This document shows positions 18,985 to 29,100 of a DNA stretch of 31,224 bases, piece by piece. Where the stretch lies: positions 1 to 31,224 of IMG/VR virus record IMGVR_UViG_3300011114_000480; one strand, 5' to 3'. Numbering within the stretch: position 1 is the first letter of the stretch; every line of letters starts with the position of its first letter. The translations under genes were made by a program, and so were the position numbers. Source of the stretch: a virus. The notes below the pieces were generated by a model, which saw nothing but the letters and a program-made list of their open reading frames with translations, did not search any database and was not told the DNA's origin.

Positions 18985-20712
18985 ATGTTATCAACCAAGG
19001 ATGTGATTTCTAAGGTAGCGCGTTTACAGACCCGCTATGCTGCTAGAGATCAGCGTATGCGTGACGTGCTATCGGTACGTCAAGGAGACATCAGCAAGGT
19101 CTATCCTGCTATGTTCTCTGAGGAATACCCCAAGCCTCTGGTTGCTAACTTCGTAGATGTGGCAGCACGTGACCTTGCTGAGGTTATGGCTCCGCTTCCT
19201 TCGTTCAACTGCGCTGCTACCAATATGGTTTCAGACAATGCACGCAAAGCCGCAGATACTAGAACCCGTATTGCCAACTATTACGTCGCAGGTTCTGAAC
19301 TACAGATTCAAATGTATAACGGTGCTGACTGGTTCAACACCTACGGAATGCTGCCAGCAATGGTGGAGATGGATTACGAAAGCAACAATCCACGTATCCG
19401 CCTACTCAATCCATTTGGCGTTTATCCAGAGATTGACAGATTTGGTCGTTGTATCTCACTAACTCAGATTACAATTACCGATGCTGAGACTTTATCAGCG
19501 CAATATCCAGAGTTTGCTTCACAGATTATGCCACGTATGCCATTGGCATCTGGCGCACAAGCAGTCACAATGGTTCGTTACCACGACAAAGACCAAGATC
19601 TTATCTTCATCCCAGAACGCAACAACCTTGTTCTATCCAACATTCCTAATCCTGTTGGTAAATGCTTGGCTCGTGTTGCTGTTCGTTCATCTCTTGATGG
19701 CGAAGCACGCGGTCAGTTCGATGATATTCTAGCGGTACAACTAGCACGTGCTCGCTTTGCTGTGTTACAGATTCAAGCAGCAGAGAAATCCATTCAAGCA
19801 CCGATTGCTATTCCGCAGGATGTCCAAGAACTCGCACTTGGCCCTGACTCCATTATGCGCTCTGCTAACCCTCAAGCAATTCGGCGTGTACCGCTAGAAC
19901 TACCTCCTGGAGTCTTTACAGAATCTGGCGTTCTAGAGCGTGAACTTCGTCTCGGTGCTCGTTACCCAGAAGTACGTAGCGGTAACGTTGATGCTTCCAT
20001 CATCACAGGTCGTGGAGTTCAAGCACTTCAAGCAGGCTTTGACACTCAAGTTCGTGCAGCACAAGCACAGTTTGCACGCCTGTTTACTGAACTTGTCTCA
20101 ATCTGCTTTGAAGTAGACGAGAAAATTTTCGGATCTATGACCAAGGAAATCAAGGGCGTAGACGACGGAACACCGTTCAATATGAAATACGTGCCAAGCA
20201 AGGCTATTGCTGGTGAGTATGGAGTAGATGTTCGTTACGGCATTATGTCTGGAATGAATCCAAACAATGCCATCATTGCTTTGCTACAGATGCGTAGCGA
20301 TAAACTTGTAAGCCGCGACTATGTACGCCGCGAGATACCGATGGAACTCAATGTCACTCAAGAAGAACAGCGTGTGGATATTGAAGAGATGCGCGATTCT
20401 CTTCGCGTTGCTGTTGCTCAGTACGCCCAGGCTATTCCTGCGCTTGCAGCACAAGGTCAAGATCCTTCTCAAATCGTTTCCAGAATCGCCGAAGTAATCA
20501 AAGGTCGTCAAAAAGGTTTAGCGCTAGAAAGTATCGTGGAGAAGGTGTTTACACCAGAACCACAACCAGAAATGCCAATGGGCGAACAAGTTCCAGCAGC
20601 AGGTATGGCCCCCGTTCCTGCCTCGCAGCCAACTCCAGAACAAATGGGTGCGGCCCCTGCTGCTGGCGCTCGTCCAGATATAGCAACTCTACTCGCATCT
20701 ATTGCAGGGTAA
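18985..20712 (+). CDS. Portal protein, 575 aa
   Basis: Order and content fit a portal: helical N-terminus (LQTRYAARDQRMRDVLSVRQG), FVDVAARDLAEVMAPLPSF, LLNPFGVYPEIDRFGR, and a crown-like helical C-terminus (NVTQEEQRVDIEEMRDSL), then a Pro/Ala tail. It lies between terminase and capsid genes. Twelve copies would form the vertex channel that docks the terminase and the tail. Start ATG with AGGGA upstream. Function assigned mostly by position and general features; no other gene in the window fits the portal. Confidence 0.88.
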   Translation: MLSTKDVISKVARLQTRYAARDQRMRDVLSVRQGDISKVYPAMFSEEYPKPLVANFVDVAARDLAEVMAPLPSFNCAATNMVSDNARKAADTRTRIANYYVAGSELQIQMYNGADWFNTYGMLPAMVEMDYESNNPRIRLLNPFGVYPEIDRFGRCISLTQITITDAETLSAQYPEFASQIMPRMPLASGAQAVTMVRYHDKDQDLIFIPERNNLVLSNIPNPVGKCLARVAVRSSLDGEARGQFDDILAVQLARARFAVLQIQAAEKSIQAPIAIPQDVQELALGPDSIMRSANPQAIRRVPLELPPGVFTESGVLERELRLGARYPEVRSGNVDASIITGRGVQALQAGFDTQVRAAQAQFARLFTELVSICFEVDEKIFGSMTKEIKGVDDGTPFNMKYVPSKAIAGEYGVDVRYGIMSGMNPNNAIIALLQMRSDKLVSRDYVRREIPMELNVTQEEQRVDIEEMRDSLRVAVAQYAQAIPALAAQGQDPSQIVSRIAEVIKGRQKGLALESIVEKVFTPEPQPEMPMGEQVPAAGMAPVPASQPTPEQMGAAPAAGARPDIATLLASIAG

Positions 20713-20724
20713 GGGAGGTGTAAT

Positions 20725-20856
20725 ATGAAAAAAGGTGGTCGTGAAAAGGCTCCAATGCAACAGCCAACAAAAGGCAAGATGGATACCAAGAAGCCAGCAA
20801 AGTCTGATGTCAAGTTTGGCTATGCTCCAGCAGGACGCAAAGGCAAGAAGGCTTAG
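20725..20856 (+). CDS. Basic micro-protein, 43 aa
   Basis: MKKGGREKAPMQQPTKGKMD followed by a KFGYAPAGRKGKKA tail; strongly basic and unstructured. GGGAGG stands directly before the ATG. Resembles the Lys-rich gene before the portal in composition. Unknown; possibly a DNA-condensing or packaged peptide. Confidence 0.68.
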   Translation: MKKGGREKAPMQQPTKGKMDTKKPAKSDVKFGYAPAGRKGKKA

Positions 20857-20877
20857 TGTTATTTGAAAGGACAGAGC

Positions 20878-21096
20878 GTGGACGAAGATAAAGACTATGT
20901 ACCACGTTCTGTCACTTTCGCAGATTTCTTAGTAGTTATATCAGGATTCGCAGTAAACATAGTTAGAGCCATAGAGATGCTCACTTCAGAATTATTAGAT
21001 TTAGCAGTGTATAACGCAAATAGAAAAACAAAAGTTTCTAAAGTGTGGGAACAATTCACATCAGATTTAGAGAAGATGGAGGACAACAATGGCTAG
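20878..21096 (+). CDS. Small helical, membrane-like protein, 72 aa
   Basis: GTG at 20878 is preferred over TTG at 20863 because AAAGG lies 7 bases ahead. FADFLVVISGFAVNIVRAIEML is hydrophobic and may be a membrane or buried helix, followed by a basic helical end (VSKVWEQFTSDLEKME). It overlaps the next gene by 8 bases. Unknown; a head-associated role is inferred from position. Confidence 0.65.
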   Translation: MDEDKDYVPRSVTFADFLVVISGFAVNIVRAIEMLTSELLDLAVYNANRKTKVSKVWEQFTSDLEKMEDNNG

Positions 21097-21520
21097 AGGA
21101 CCACTCGCAGGCCCAGCAGGTCCAGGCAAGTTCTCCACAAGAACAGATGGATTAGAGTTTCAATCAGATTCCTATGGTGCTGGCGTAGAGATGGCTGCTA
21201 CAAAAGCAGGTGCTCCGCTTGCTAAGACACCAGATGTTCGCGGCGCAAGAGCCTCAGATGTTCGTGCTGCTGCAGGCCAACCAGTAACTCCATTGTACGC
21301 ACCAACACAACGTCCAGAAGAACCAATCACAACTGGTATCCCAATGGGTGCAGGTGCAGGACCAGAAGTTCTTGGAATGAATCAACCATCTGCAGATACT
21401 GATGCAGACAAACAACGACTATTATCATACCTTCCAGCGCTAGAAGCGGTTGCACAATCACCATCATCATCGCAATCGTTTAGAAATTATGTAAGGCTTT
21501 TGAGGGCTAATCTTCTATGA
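21089..21520 (+). CDS. Hypothetical head-region protein, 143 aa
   Basis: The first two thirds are Gly/Pro/Ala-rich and probably disordered (MARGPLAGPAGPGKFSTRTD...). The last 40 residues are helical (DADKQRLLSYLPALEAV, SFRNYVRLLRANL). It overlaps its neighbours by 8 and 4 bases. The disorder-plus-helix shape recalls minor capsid or portal-associated proteins. Function unknown. Confidence 0.7.
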   Translation: MARGPLAGPAGPGKFSTRTDGLEFQSDSYGAGVEMAATKAGAPLAKTPDVRGARASDVRAAAGQPVTPLYAPTQRPEEPITTGIPMGAGAGPEVLGMNQPSADTDADKQRLLSYLPALEAVAQSPSSSQSFRNYVRLLRANLL

Positions 21521-24500
21521 GTGAACGCGAGATAGCGCAACGCATCTACGCAGAGTTGCAGAAGAAAAATAACCCTTCTGCTTTTGACGCTATGGGTGCG
21601 TTTAACCAGTACTACAACAAAGAGAAGACAAACTCATTGTCTGTTCCTTTTGATGTAGCCAAGGCTTTAGATCCGACAGGTCGCCAAGAATTTCTTGATG
21701 CATACCGTCGTCAAGCACAGTATCGTGCTGAACAAGCCAAGCCACCTGGATTTTGGGGAAAGTTATTTCAAGGTCTAGAAACTGCCTATAATCTTTCTGC
21801 TCAAGCGGTTTCATTTGGTCTATTACTTAGTGACGAGAACAATCCACTATTTGCTGGACGCGGTATTAATCCAGATAAAATTCGTGAATCGTGGGATAAG
21901 GCAAGAAACGTATCTCCAGGTCGTGCCTTCATTAAAACATTCGTGGGTGAACCTATCAATCTTGTTGAAGATGCCATTAATGCCGCAACATTTGGTAAGG
22001 CAGGCGACAAGGCTGATAAGTTTATTCAAGATCATTTGCTTTTTGCTGCTAATGAATTTGACATTTATGACAAACAACAGCGCGAAAAGGCTTTCCGTGA
22101 GCAGACCGTAGGTCGTTTCTCGTCATTTACTACAGATGTTATCGCTCGCTTTGTTATTGACCCAACGATTGTAGTTGGTAAAGCAGCCAAGGTTGCCCGT
22201 GCAGCACGATTTGCTGTAGGTGGACCTGGTGAACTCAAGGCTGTACTTGCTGGAGAACAGACTGGCAAGAGAGCAGAACGTATCAAGGCTACATTCCAAG
22301 ACTTCGTAGAGAAGACCGATGGAATGAACTCTGCAGATCTATTCCGTGTCAAGGCTATTCGTGAGTCTGGTAACCCAGCAACTCTTGCAGATGTGTTAGG
22401 TGAAGCCAACAAAATTGATGACTTAGCCACACGTCACAAGGCTAAAGCAGATATCTTGCAATGGGCAATGGGTGATGCAACAGCAGCAGCAAACCTTATT
22501 GACACTCAGAAAAACCTTGCTATCAAGATTGCTAATCTCCAAGATGAGGTTAACTTTGCTAAGTATATGGGCAAAGGCGAAGATGCCACTGGTCAATTTA
22601 CAATGGATCTTGTCAATCAAGGTGATAACCTTGAGAAAAACCAACTACTTGTAGAAACACTACAAAAAGAGTTGGATGATACTTACAAGAAATTAGACCT
22701 TGCTGGAACTCTATCTCCTAATTCCCTGCCTAGATTTGGAACTATCACAAACCTACGTCAGGCTGCTAACCGTAGCCAGTGGTTTACAGATATCCGTAAT
22801 GGCGCAGCAGGGCCAGTAGTTCGCCTTGCTCAAGGCTTTGCCTACAAGCGTCCTAAAGGCTGGATTGATTTTACAGATAACCAATCTGTCCAGACTCTCG
22901 ACAATATGCTTAGTCGAGTTCGTAACTTCTCTGATAACCAAAAGGCAGTTTATGTAACTAAGTTGGGTAATCTTAAGAACCAACTAGAAGTAGCAAAGTC
23001 TGCCGATGAAGCCAAGAGTATCAAGACTCAAATCTCTCGTATTGAGGCTGATATGAAGCAGGCAGAGTTCACAGTAGAAAAGCGTAATACTTTATTTGAT
23101 AAGTATACCTCAGCAGTAGATCCAGATGCCAGAGCACGTGCCTATCAAGAGATTGAAGAAGAAGTTTTCAACACTGTTGCACGTCAATTTGGATTTAGTG
23201 ATAAGGCGGATGTTCGTTCTGCTTGGAGAAAATACTCTACCGCACGTCAAAGCGCATATAATTTAATCCGTGAGCGTGCTTATACTGGCGCAACCAAGAC
23301 TCTTCCTACAGGTCAGGTAGTCCCAGCAGGTGCAAAAGTAACGCCAATCGAAGGTATGGATGGAATTCAACACGTCATTGCTCTACCTTTGAACGAATCA
23401 CAACTTGTACGTCAGTTACCTACCTTAGATGTAGACCAGATGTATAACTCTTTGATGCGTTTTACTAGAGCGCAACGCAGTGGAGCCTATGAATTTGCTG
23501 TTAAAGGACAGAATAAATTTAGCAGTATGGCAGATGGCCTAGATTCTCTACTTAAGTTTGAGGTTTTGGCTCGCGTTGGTTACCCAATCCGTAACGTAAC
23601 CGAAGGTTACCTACGTATTATGAGCACAATCGGACCTATGGCGATTATGAATCGCGTATCCTACGGTCTTGGTGCGGCAGGTCGTAACCTAATCAACTCT
23701 AAGTTCAAGAACGCGTCCATTGAAGATATGTTTAAGTGGAGCAACGCTGTAAAACTGGAAATAAAGAAAGAAGAACTCCAGGCTTTGATGACTGTTGCTG
23801 ATGATACTGATGTCATTGCCAAGCAGATTGAAGAGATTGACGCAATGCTTGCAGGTAAAGTCAAGGTTGTCGACAAATATGGTATGGGCCTTAATGAAAT
23901 CCGTGTCGGAGATAAGGTTGTTACTGTAGAAGATGCTCTTGGCGCAACTCCTGAGCGAGCAAAGTTCATCCGTGATCGCTTTATTGCTAACGCATCACAG
24001 ATTGTAGACAGTCATTTTACTGATGCTAGTACCAGTATGCGTAATGCCTTTGAAACTACAGGCGATTTCGTAATTATCAATGGCACTGATGAGAACTGGG
24101 TAAGCGCTTACCAACGTGTAGTTAATCGCCAAGTACGTAACTCCAAACTTACCAGCATTTTGCTACAAGATAAGCCTCGTCCAAAGTTAATTGCAGAGGC
24201 TAGAGCATTCCTGCTCAAAGACCCAGATGGTCGCAAGATTCTACGCAACCTTGCTTTGGGTCGTGAAGTAGATGACATTATTGAGGCAAACCTAGAGAAC
24301 ATTGATAACCTGTTCCCGCCATTTGCAGTAGAACTCAAGCGTATTGCAGCACAACGTGCAATTACTACAGACGATGTGGCTACATTTTTTAGAAATTCTG
24401 CAGATCGTCCACCCGTTAACGCTGCTCAAGTAGCGCAAGGCAACGGAACTTCATCTATTGCCCAATCGTGGTCTAGATTCCAAGAACGTTTCTATCAGAT

Positions 24501-26175
24501 GGCTGGTGAAGCACCTGAAAGAGCGCTTGTCCGTAACCCTATCTTTGTAGATTTGTACCGTAAGCGTATTGATTCCTTGGTTCGTGGTGCTATCGACACC
24601 TATCCAGGTGACGAAATACCAGCGGCATACTTGCGTAAACTAGAATCTAATGCTCGCCAATGGGCTAGAGCAGAGATGCGTAGAAGTCTTTATGACACCT
24701 CAGAACGTGTAGATGCCGCATCAACTTTGCGTTATGTATTCCCATTTTTTGGTGCATTTGCTGACGTTGTTGAAAAATGGGGCAAGATTGTTGTTAATGA
24801 CCCATCAGTAATTCGCAAACTACAGACTGTTTATGAATCACCAGACCGTATGGGCTTGGTTGAAGAACGCGATGGTATTAAGTATATCAACATTCCTGGT
24901 GAATGGGCTGACCGTCTAATTCCTTTCAATCAAGGTCGTCCTCGTTCTATTCCTAAACCATCACTCAACCTTATCTTCCAGGGTGGTGCGTGGTGGAATC
25001 CAGGTGCTGGATGGTTCGTACAGATTCCAATGTCAGAACTTGTAAAGCGTAATCCTAAATTGGAAAGAAACTTCTTAACTAAAGAAATCTTGCCATACGG
25101 ACCACAAGGAACTGGCTGGAGCGATATTGTTATTCAATCCGCTGGCGTGCGTAAGGCTATGGCAGCACTTGACGTTAATGATCCAGGACGACAGAACCTA
25201 ACAGTTCTTATCGCTGCTGAAGAGAACGCTAAATATGATGCTGGTTTACGCGATACTAAGCCAACAGCATCTGAAATCAACAAGAAAGTAGTAAAGATTC
25301 TACTTCTTGACGCAGCAACACGTCTTACATTGCCATTTGCTACTAACACTCGTAGTCCTTATCAGTTATTTATTGATGAGTTTCATAGACTCCGTGAGCA
25401 AAACCCTATTACTGCAGCAGAAGAGTTCTACAAACTTTACGGTGATGACTACTATGTATTTACAACGAGCCTATCCAAGAACAATACTGGCGTAGCAGCA
25501 ACAATCGAGGCTGATGAGAGAGCATCTCAGTTCTCTGATCTCATTGCCAAGAACCCAGAGTTCGGTTGGTTCGTAGTAGGCGATGCTAATGCTGGTGAGT
25601 TCTCACCTGCTGTCTATAAGAAACAACGCGAACTATCTGTTGCTCCTGGTAGTACAACCAAGTTCCGTGAATCCCAAGATGCTTACGATGCTATCAAAGA
25701 TACCAATGTTGAAAAAGGATGGATTCTTTACAACAAAGGCATGGATAAGATTGAAGCAGCACGTATTGCTCGTGGCCTAAAGTCTCTTCAGTCTAAAGGC
25801 GCTGAGGATCTTAAGGCAGCCAAGGCTCAATTCATAGCAGAACTAGAAGCAGAGAATCGTGACTGGGCAGATGCTCGTGGAAAGATTGATATAAACAAAG
25901 TAAATACTTTCTTGCGATATGCAAGTGAAACTATCAAAGACCCACGTTTGGCTAACCGTCCAGATATGAAGACTATGGCAGAATACCTTGCAGGACGCGA
26001 GCGCGTAAGAGCGGCTCTTGCTACTCGCCAAAGTCAGTCACTTGATAATGAAAGCAACGCAGATATCAAGGCTGCTTGGGATGAATTTATCGGAGAACTA
26101 ATTGACCAAGATGTAACGTTCAACAGAGTTTATACACGTTATCTTGAAAAAGATGATTTGAGGAAAGGTCTGTAA
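21517..26175 (+). CDS. Giant putative internal virion protein, 1552 aa
   Basis: Largest gene of the window, directly after the portal group. Mostly helical and charged, with coiled-coil stretches (about 330-390, 460-520 and the C-terminus) and hydrophobic patches RVGYPIRNVTEGYLRIMSTIG and RYVFPFFGAFADVVEKW. Trp-rich GGAWWNPGAGWFVQIP lies near 1165. No peptidase, lysozyme, polymerase or ADP-ribosyltransferase motif was recognised. Size and place fit the ejected inner-core proteins of short-tailed phages or large polyvalent proteins; a tape measure is less likely because it precedes the capsid gene. Coupled to both neighbours. Confidence 0.8.
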   Translation: MSEREIAQRIYAELQKKNNPSAFDAMGAFNQYYNKEKTNSLSVPFDVAKALDPTGRQEFLDAYRRQAQYRAEQAKPPGFWGKLFQGLETAYNLSAQAVSFGLLLSDENNPLFAGRGINPDKIRESWDKARNVSPGRAFIKTFVGEPINLVEDAINAATFGKAGDKADKFIQDHLLFAANEFDIYDKQQREKAFREQTVGRFSSFTTDVIARFVIDPTIVVGKAAKVARAARFAVGGPGELKAVLAGEQTGKRAERIKATFQDFVEKTDGMNSADLFRVKAIRESGNPATLADVLGEANKIDDLATRHKAKADILQWAMGDATAAANLIDTQKNLAIKIANLQDEVNFAKYMGKGEDATGQFTMDLVNQGDNLEKNQLLVETLQKELDDTYKKLDLAGTLSPNSLPRFGTITNLRQAANRSQWFTDIRNGAAGPVVRLAQGFAYKRPKGWIDFTDNQSVQTLDNMLSRVRNFSDNQKAVYVTKLGNLKNQLEVAKSADEAKSIKTQISRIEADMKQAEFTVEKRNTLFDKYTSAVDPDARARAYQEIEEEVFNTVARQFGFSDKADVRSAWRKYSTARQSAYNLIRERAYTGATKTLPTGQVVPAGAKVTPIEGMDGIQHVIALPLNESQLVRQLPTLDVDQMYNSLMRFTRAQRSGAYEFAVKGQNKFSSMADGLDSLLKFEVLARVGYPIRNVTEGYLRIMSTIGPMAIMNRVSYGLGAAGRNLINSKFKNASIEDMFKWSNAVKLEIKKEELQALMTVADDTDVIAKQIEEIDAMLAGKVKVVDKYGMGLNEIRVGDKVVTVEDALGATPERAKFIRDRFIANASQIVDSHFTDASTSMRNAFETTGDFVIINGTDENWVSAYQRVVNRQVRNSKLTSILLQDKPRPKLIAEARAFLLKDPDGRKILRNLALGREVDDIIEANLENIDNLFPPFAVELKRIAAQRAITTDDVATFFRNSADRPPVNAAQVAQGNGTSSIAQSWSRFQERFYQMAGEAPERALVRNPIFVDLYRKRIDSLVRGAIDTYPGDEIPAAYLRKLESNARQWARAEMRRSLYDTSERVDAASTLRYVFPFFGAFADVVEKWGKIVVNDPSVIRKLQTVYESPDRMGLVEERDGIKYINIPGEWADRLIPFNQGRPRSIPKPSLNLIFQGGAWWNPGAGWFVQIPMSELVKRNPKLERNFLTKEILPYGPQGTGWSDIVIQSAGVRKAMAALDVNDPGRQNLTVLIAAEENAKYDAGLRDTKPTASEINKKVVKILLLDAATRLTLPFATNTRSPYQLFIDEFHRLREQNPITAAEEFYKLYGDDYYVFTTSLSKNNTGVAATIEADERASQFSDLIAKNPEFGWFVVGDANAGEFSPAVYKKQRELSVAPGSTTKFRESQDAYDAIKDTNVEKGWILYNKGMDKIEAARIARGLKSLQSKGAEDLKAAKAQFIAELEAENRDWADARGKIDINKVNTFLRYASETIKDPRLANRPDMKTMAEYLAGRERVRAALATRQSQSLDNESNADIKAAWDEFIGELIDQDVTFNRVYTRYLEKDDLRKGL

Positions 26176-26945
26176 TGGGTGCTTTAGATAATCTAGACAG
26201 TACGCTGTCTGGCGAAACTGGCGGTGCTACTGCCTACACAAATCAAGTGTATCTAGGGCAGCAAGGTCCAAAAGAAGTCCGTATGAAGCGTAGTGGTAAA
26301 ACAATTACAGTACCTTCTGGCGATAAGACTCTTACTATTCAAGAGGCAAAGGCTAAGTATCTAACAGATCCTAATATAGAAAAACAGTGGCTACAAACAT
26401 TACGTAAAAACGGGATAGATACGAACGCTCCAGGCTTTCAAATTAAAGCACGTTCTTTATGGGATTTATCTGTAGATGGGGCATCTGACTGGTACGCGAC
26501 ATCTAATGGAAAACAAAAGGTTACTCCAGAGCAATATCTAGGATGGTATATTGGTGGAACAAAAAAAGCGCCAAAACCTGATATTGCACGTTCTATATAT
26601 GCCTATTCACCAGAGCAAATTGGGGAAGATATTGACAAAGTTGCCCAATCAGTTTTAGGTCGCACCATTAACGAGGAAGATAAAGTTGCTGAATGGTATA
26701 CAGATTTAACAAAGGCTATTACAAAGATGGCCTCTAAAGGAACAACAACTGAAGTTAAAGATATTCGCAATCCTAAGACTGGTAAATTAGAAAGAGTAAC
26801 TACTCAAACTCCAGAATTTACTACTCAAAAGGCTAAAGAAAAAATAAGTACAACACTTCGTGAGGTTGCTCCAGAAGATGTTGCAAGAAAAGAACGAGTT
26901 GATTTTACCAAATGGCTCTTTTCACAAATGGGCGGTAGGGGATAA
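26175..26945 (+). CDS. Putative virion protein, 256 aa
   Basis: GAGGAAAGG precedes the ATG, which overlaps the giant gene's stop. The product contains YLGWYIGGTKKAPKPDIARSI and a helical C-terminal half with a KTGKLERVTTQTPEF hairpin, ending in FTKWLFSQMGGRG. It lacks an enzymatic motif. The giant gene and the next two share coupling and charge pattern, suggesting one internal-core or connector assembly. Function unknown. Confidence 0.72.
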   Translation: MGALDNLDSTLSGETGGATAYTNQVYLGQQGPKEVRMKRSGKTITVPSGDKTLTIQEAKAKYLTDPNIEKQWLQTLRKNGIDTNAPGFQIKARSLWDLSVDGASDWYATSNGKQKVTPEQYLGWYIGGTKKAPKPDIARSIYAYSPEQIGEDIDKVAQSVLGRTINEEDKVAEWYTDLTKAITKMASKGTTTEVKDIRNPKTGKLERVTTQTPEFTTQKAKEKISTTLREVAPEDVARKERVDFTKWLFSQMGGRG

Positions 26946-27775
26946 TGGCTGAACAGAAAAGCGTAAGAGAAAGATTTGGTATAGGTGAAGCCCTTCTTGC
27001 TGACCCAATTTATGGTCCTGACCTAAAAGAAGTATTTGATTTATGGAAAGCAGGCAAAGAGACAGAGGCCGCTGATGCCTATGTGAAATCTGCGTGGGGA
27101 CAACTTGATACAGATGTACAAGACCGTTTGCTTTTACAGGCTGAGAAAAATGATGTTTACAAAGAAAGACTAAAGCAATTCTCAGTAAGACTTCGTAAGC
27201 AAATCGCACCATATGGCGTTGCAATATCTGATCAGGATATTGAAGATTATTACGTCAGAGGCATCGATGAAGATGTAATTCTTGATGAACTAATCAGTGG
27301 TATTGAAGCAGGTGGCGCTGCAGGAACTGCAGCAGATGACCTAGCAGACTTACGTACAGTAGCCCGCAATAATGGGTTTGACTTAGATGTCGATTTTGGT
27401 AATCAGGTTGATGGTTGGCTACAGCGCATTGCTCGTGGCGAGAGCGTTGATGATTTCAAACGACTAATCCGTAATCAGGCTAAGTTAGGTTTACCAGAAA
27501 AGGTCCAAAATCTAATGGATGAAGGATTGGATTTGGCAAATATCTATGCCCCATACCGCAATACAATGGCAGCCTTACTAGAGGTAACTCCAGATTCTAT
27601 CTCTTTGACAGATCCAATCTTACAGTCTGCTTATGGACCAGATAAAGAAACATCAATCTTTGATTTCAAGCGTACAGTCCGTAAGGACCCACGCTGGCAG
27701 TACACCGATAATGCTCGTGAAGAAGTATCCACTGCTGCACTTGGCGTACTTCGTGACTTTGGATTCCAGGGGTAA
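26945..27775 (+). CDS. Putative virion protein, 276 aa
   Basis: Acidic and mainly helical: RERFGIGEALLADPIYGPDL, AWGQLDTDVQDRLLLQAEK, then a middle helical region with GNQVDGWLQRIARGESVDDF and an end reading DNAREEVSTAALGVLRDFGF. One-base overlap with the upstream stop. No family recognised; structural role inferred from its place in the head operon. Confidence 0.72.
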   Translation: MAEQKSVRERFGIGEALLADPIYGPDLKEVFDLWKAGKETEAADAYVKSAWGQLDTDVQDRLLLQAEKNDVYKERLKQFSVRLRKQIAPYGVAISDQDIEDYYVRGIDEDVILDELISGIEAGGAAGTAADDLADLRTVARNNGFDLDVDFGNQVDGWLQRIARGESVDDFKRLIRNQAKLGLPEKVQNLMDEGLDLANIYAPYRNTMAALLEVTPDSISLTDPILQSAYGPDKETSIFDFKRTVRKDPRWQYTDNAREEVSTAALGVLRDFGFQG

Positions 27776-27777
27776 AA

Positions 27778-29100
27778 ATGCCTAAGAAAAAATATACCCA
27801 AGCAGAGTGGTCTAGATTACAGTCCAGATTGCCACAAGAAGATCGTGAGCCATACTCTTCTTCACCAGAAGTTCCAACAACTGAAGAACTTGCAGCAACG
27901 CTAAAGCAAGACGCACAGACTGCAACTCAAAAATCAGATGTTTTATTGAAAGAAATTTCAGCAGATAAGCAAGCAGCACTTGATGCAAAGAAAGAAGCAG
28001 AGAATGCTTTGATTGCTGCAACTGGAGCAAAGACTCTAGCGGGTGCTAAAATTGCTGCAGCCAAACGTGATGTATCTAGAAACCCAGGAGTTATTGAAGC
28101 AAACAAAGCATTAGCAGCAGCAACAGCACAGGCTAATAAAACTGCACAGCAACAATATACTGGCGGTGGAAGTGTTGTAGATACTGGTGCTGCAGAAAGA
28201 CTCAAGGCTGAACAGGCTGCTAGAGCAGCGGCAGAAGAAAAGCGTCGTCAAGGACAATCTGCCTACGACTTATTGTTCTCAGAGTTTGAACGCTATGGTC
28301 TTGGCTCCTTGGTGGCACCATTGCAGCAATTCATTGTAGATGGTTTATCTCCAGCAGAATTTACTCTGCGTTTACGCGAGACAGATCCATACAAGAAACG
28401 TTTTGCCGCCAACACACAGCGCATCAACAAGGGCCTACGTGCTTTATCTGAGGCTGAGTATATTGGCCTTGAAGACCAATATCAGAATGTAATGCGTAAC
28501 TATGGACTACCTGCATCATATTACCAACGTGGTGAGATGGGTGTTCAACAAGGATTTGAGAAGTTTATTAGTGGAGATGTGTCTGCTGCGGAGTTAGAAG
28601 ACCGTATTCAAACTGCACAGAACCGCGTTATCAACGCTGCTCCAGAGGTATCTAAGGCTCTTCGTGAGTTCTACCCTGATATAAGCAATGGTGACATTCT
28701 TGCCTACGCTCTCGACCCAGACCAAGCACTAACTAATATCAAGCGCAAAGTAACTGCTGCTGAAATTGGAGCAGGTGCAATGCAAGCAGGACTTGGAACA
28801 AGCGCTGCTAGAGCAGAAGAACTACAAAGATTTGGCGTTACTGGAGAACAAGCACGTCAAGGATTCCAAACAATCGGTGGATTCTTACCACGAGCAACAC
28901 AACTTGGTGAAATCTATGCCAAGCAAGGTGAGGGACCATTCACACAGACAACAGCCGAACAAGAAGTATTCGGCACAACAGGTGCTGTAGAAGCACAGCG
29001 CAAACGCCGCAAACTTGCTGAACTAGAGACTGCACAGTTCTCTGGACAGACAGGTGTTGCTGGAAGTGCACTAGGCCGCGAACGCGCAGGCCAATTCTAG
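27778..29100 (+). CDS. Putative virion protein with long Ala-rich coiled coil, 440 aa
   Basis: Residues about 35-165 are Ala/Lys/Gln/Glu-rich coiled coil (QAALDAKKEAENALIAA). The remaining part is a helical repeat-like region (YDLLFSEFERYGLGSLVAPL, FEKFISGDVSAAELEDRI, FPDISNGDILAYALDPDQ-like). It ends with Gly/Ala/Arg-rich sequence. The start ATG follows the previous stop by 2 bases. Length and coiled coil would suit an internal core or ejection protein; not identified. Confidence 0.72.
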   Translation: MPKKKYTQAEWSRLQSRLPQEDREPYSSSPEVPTTEELAATLKQDAQTATQKSDVLLKEISADKQAALDAKKEAENALIAATGAKTLAGAKIAAAKRDVSRNPGVIEANKALAAATAQANKTAQQQYTGGGSVVDTGAAERLKAEQAARAAAEEKRRQGQSAYDLLFSEFERYGLGSLVAPLQQFIVDGLSPAEFTLRLRETDPYKKRFAANTQRINKGLRALSEAEYIGLEDQYQNVMRNYGLPASYYQRGEMGVQQGFEKFISGDVSAAELEDRIQTAQNRVINAAPEVSKALREFYPDISNGDILAYALDPDQALTNIKRKVTAAEIGAGAMQAGLGTSAARAEELQRFGVTGEQARQGFQTIGGFLPRATQLGEIYAKQGEGPFTQTTAEQEVFGTTGAVEAQRKRRKLAELETAQFSGQTGVAGSALGRERAGQF

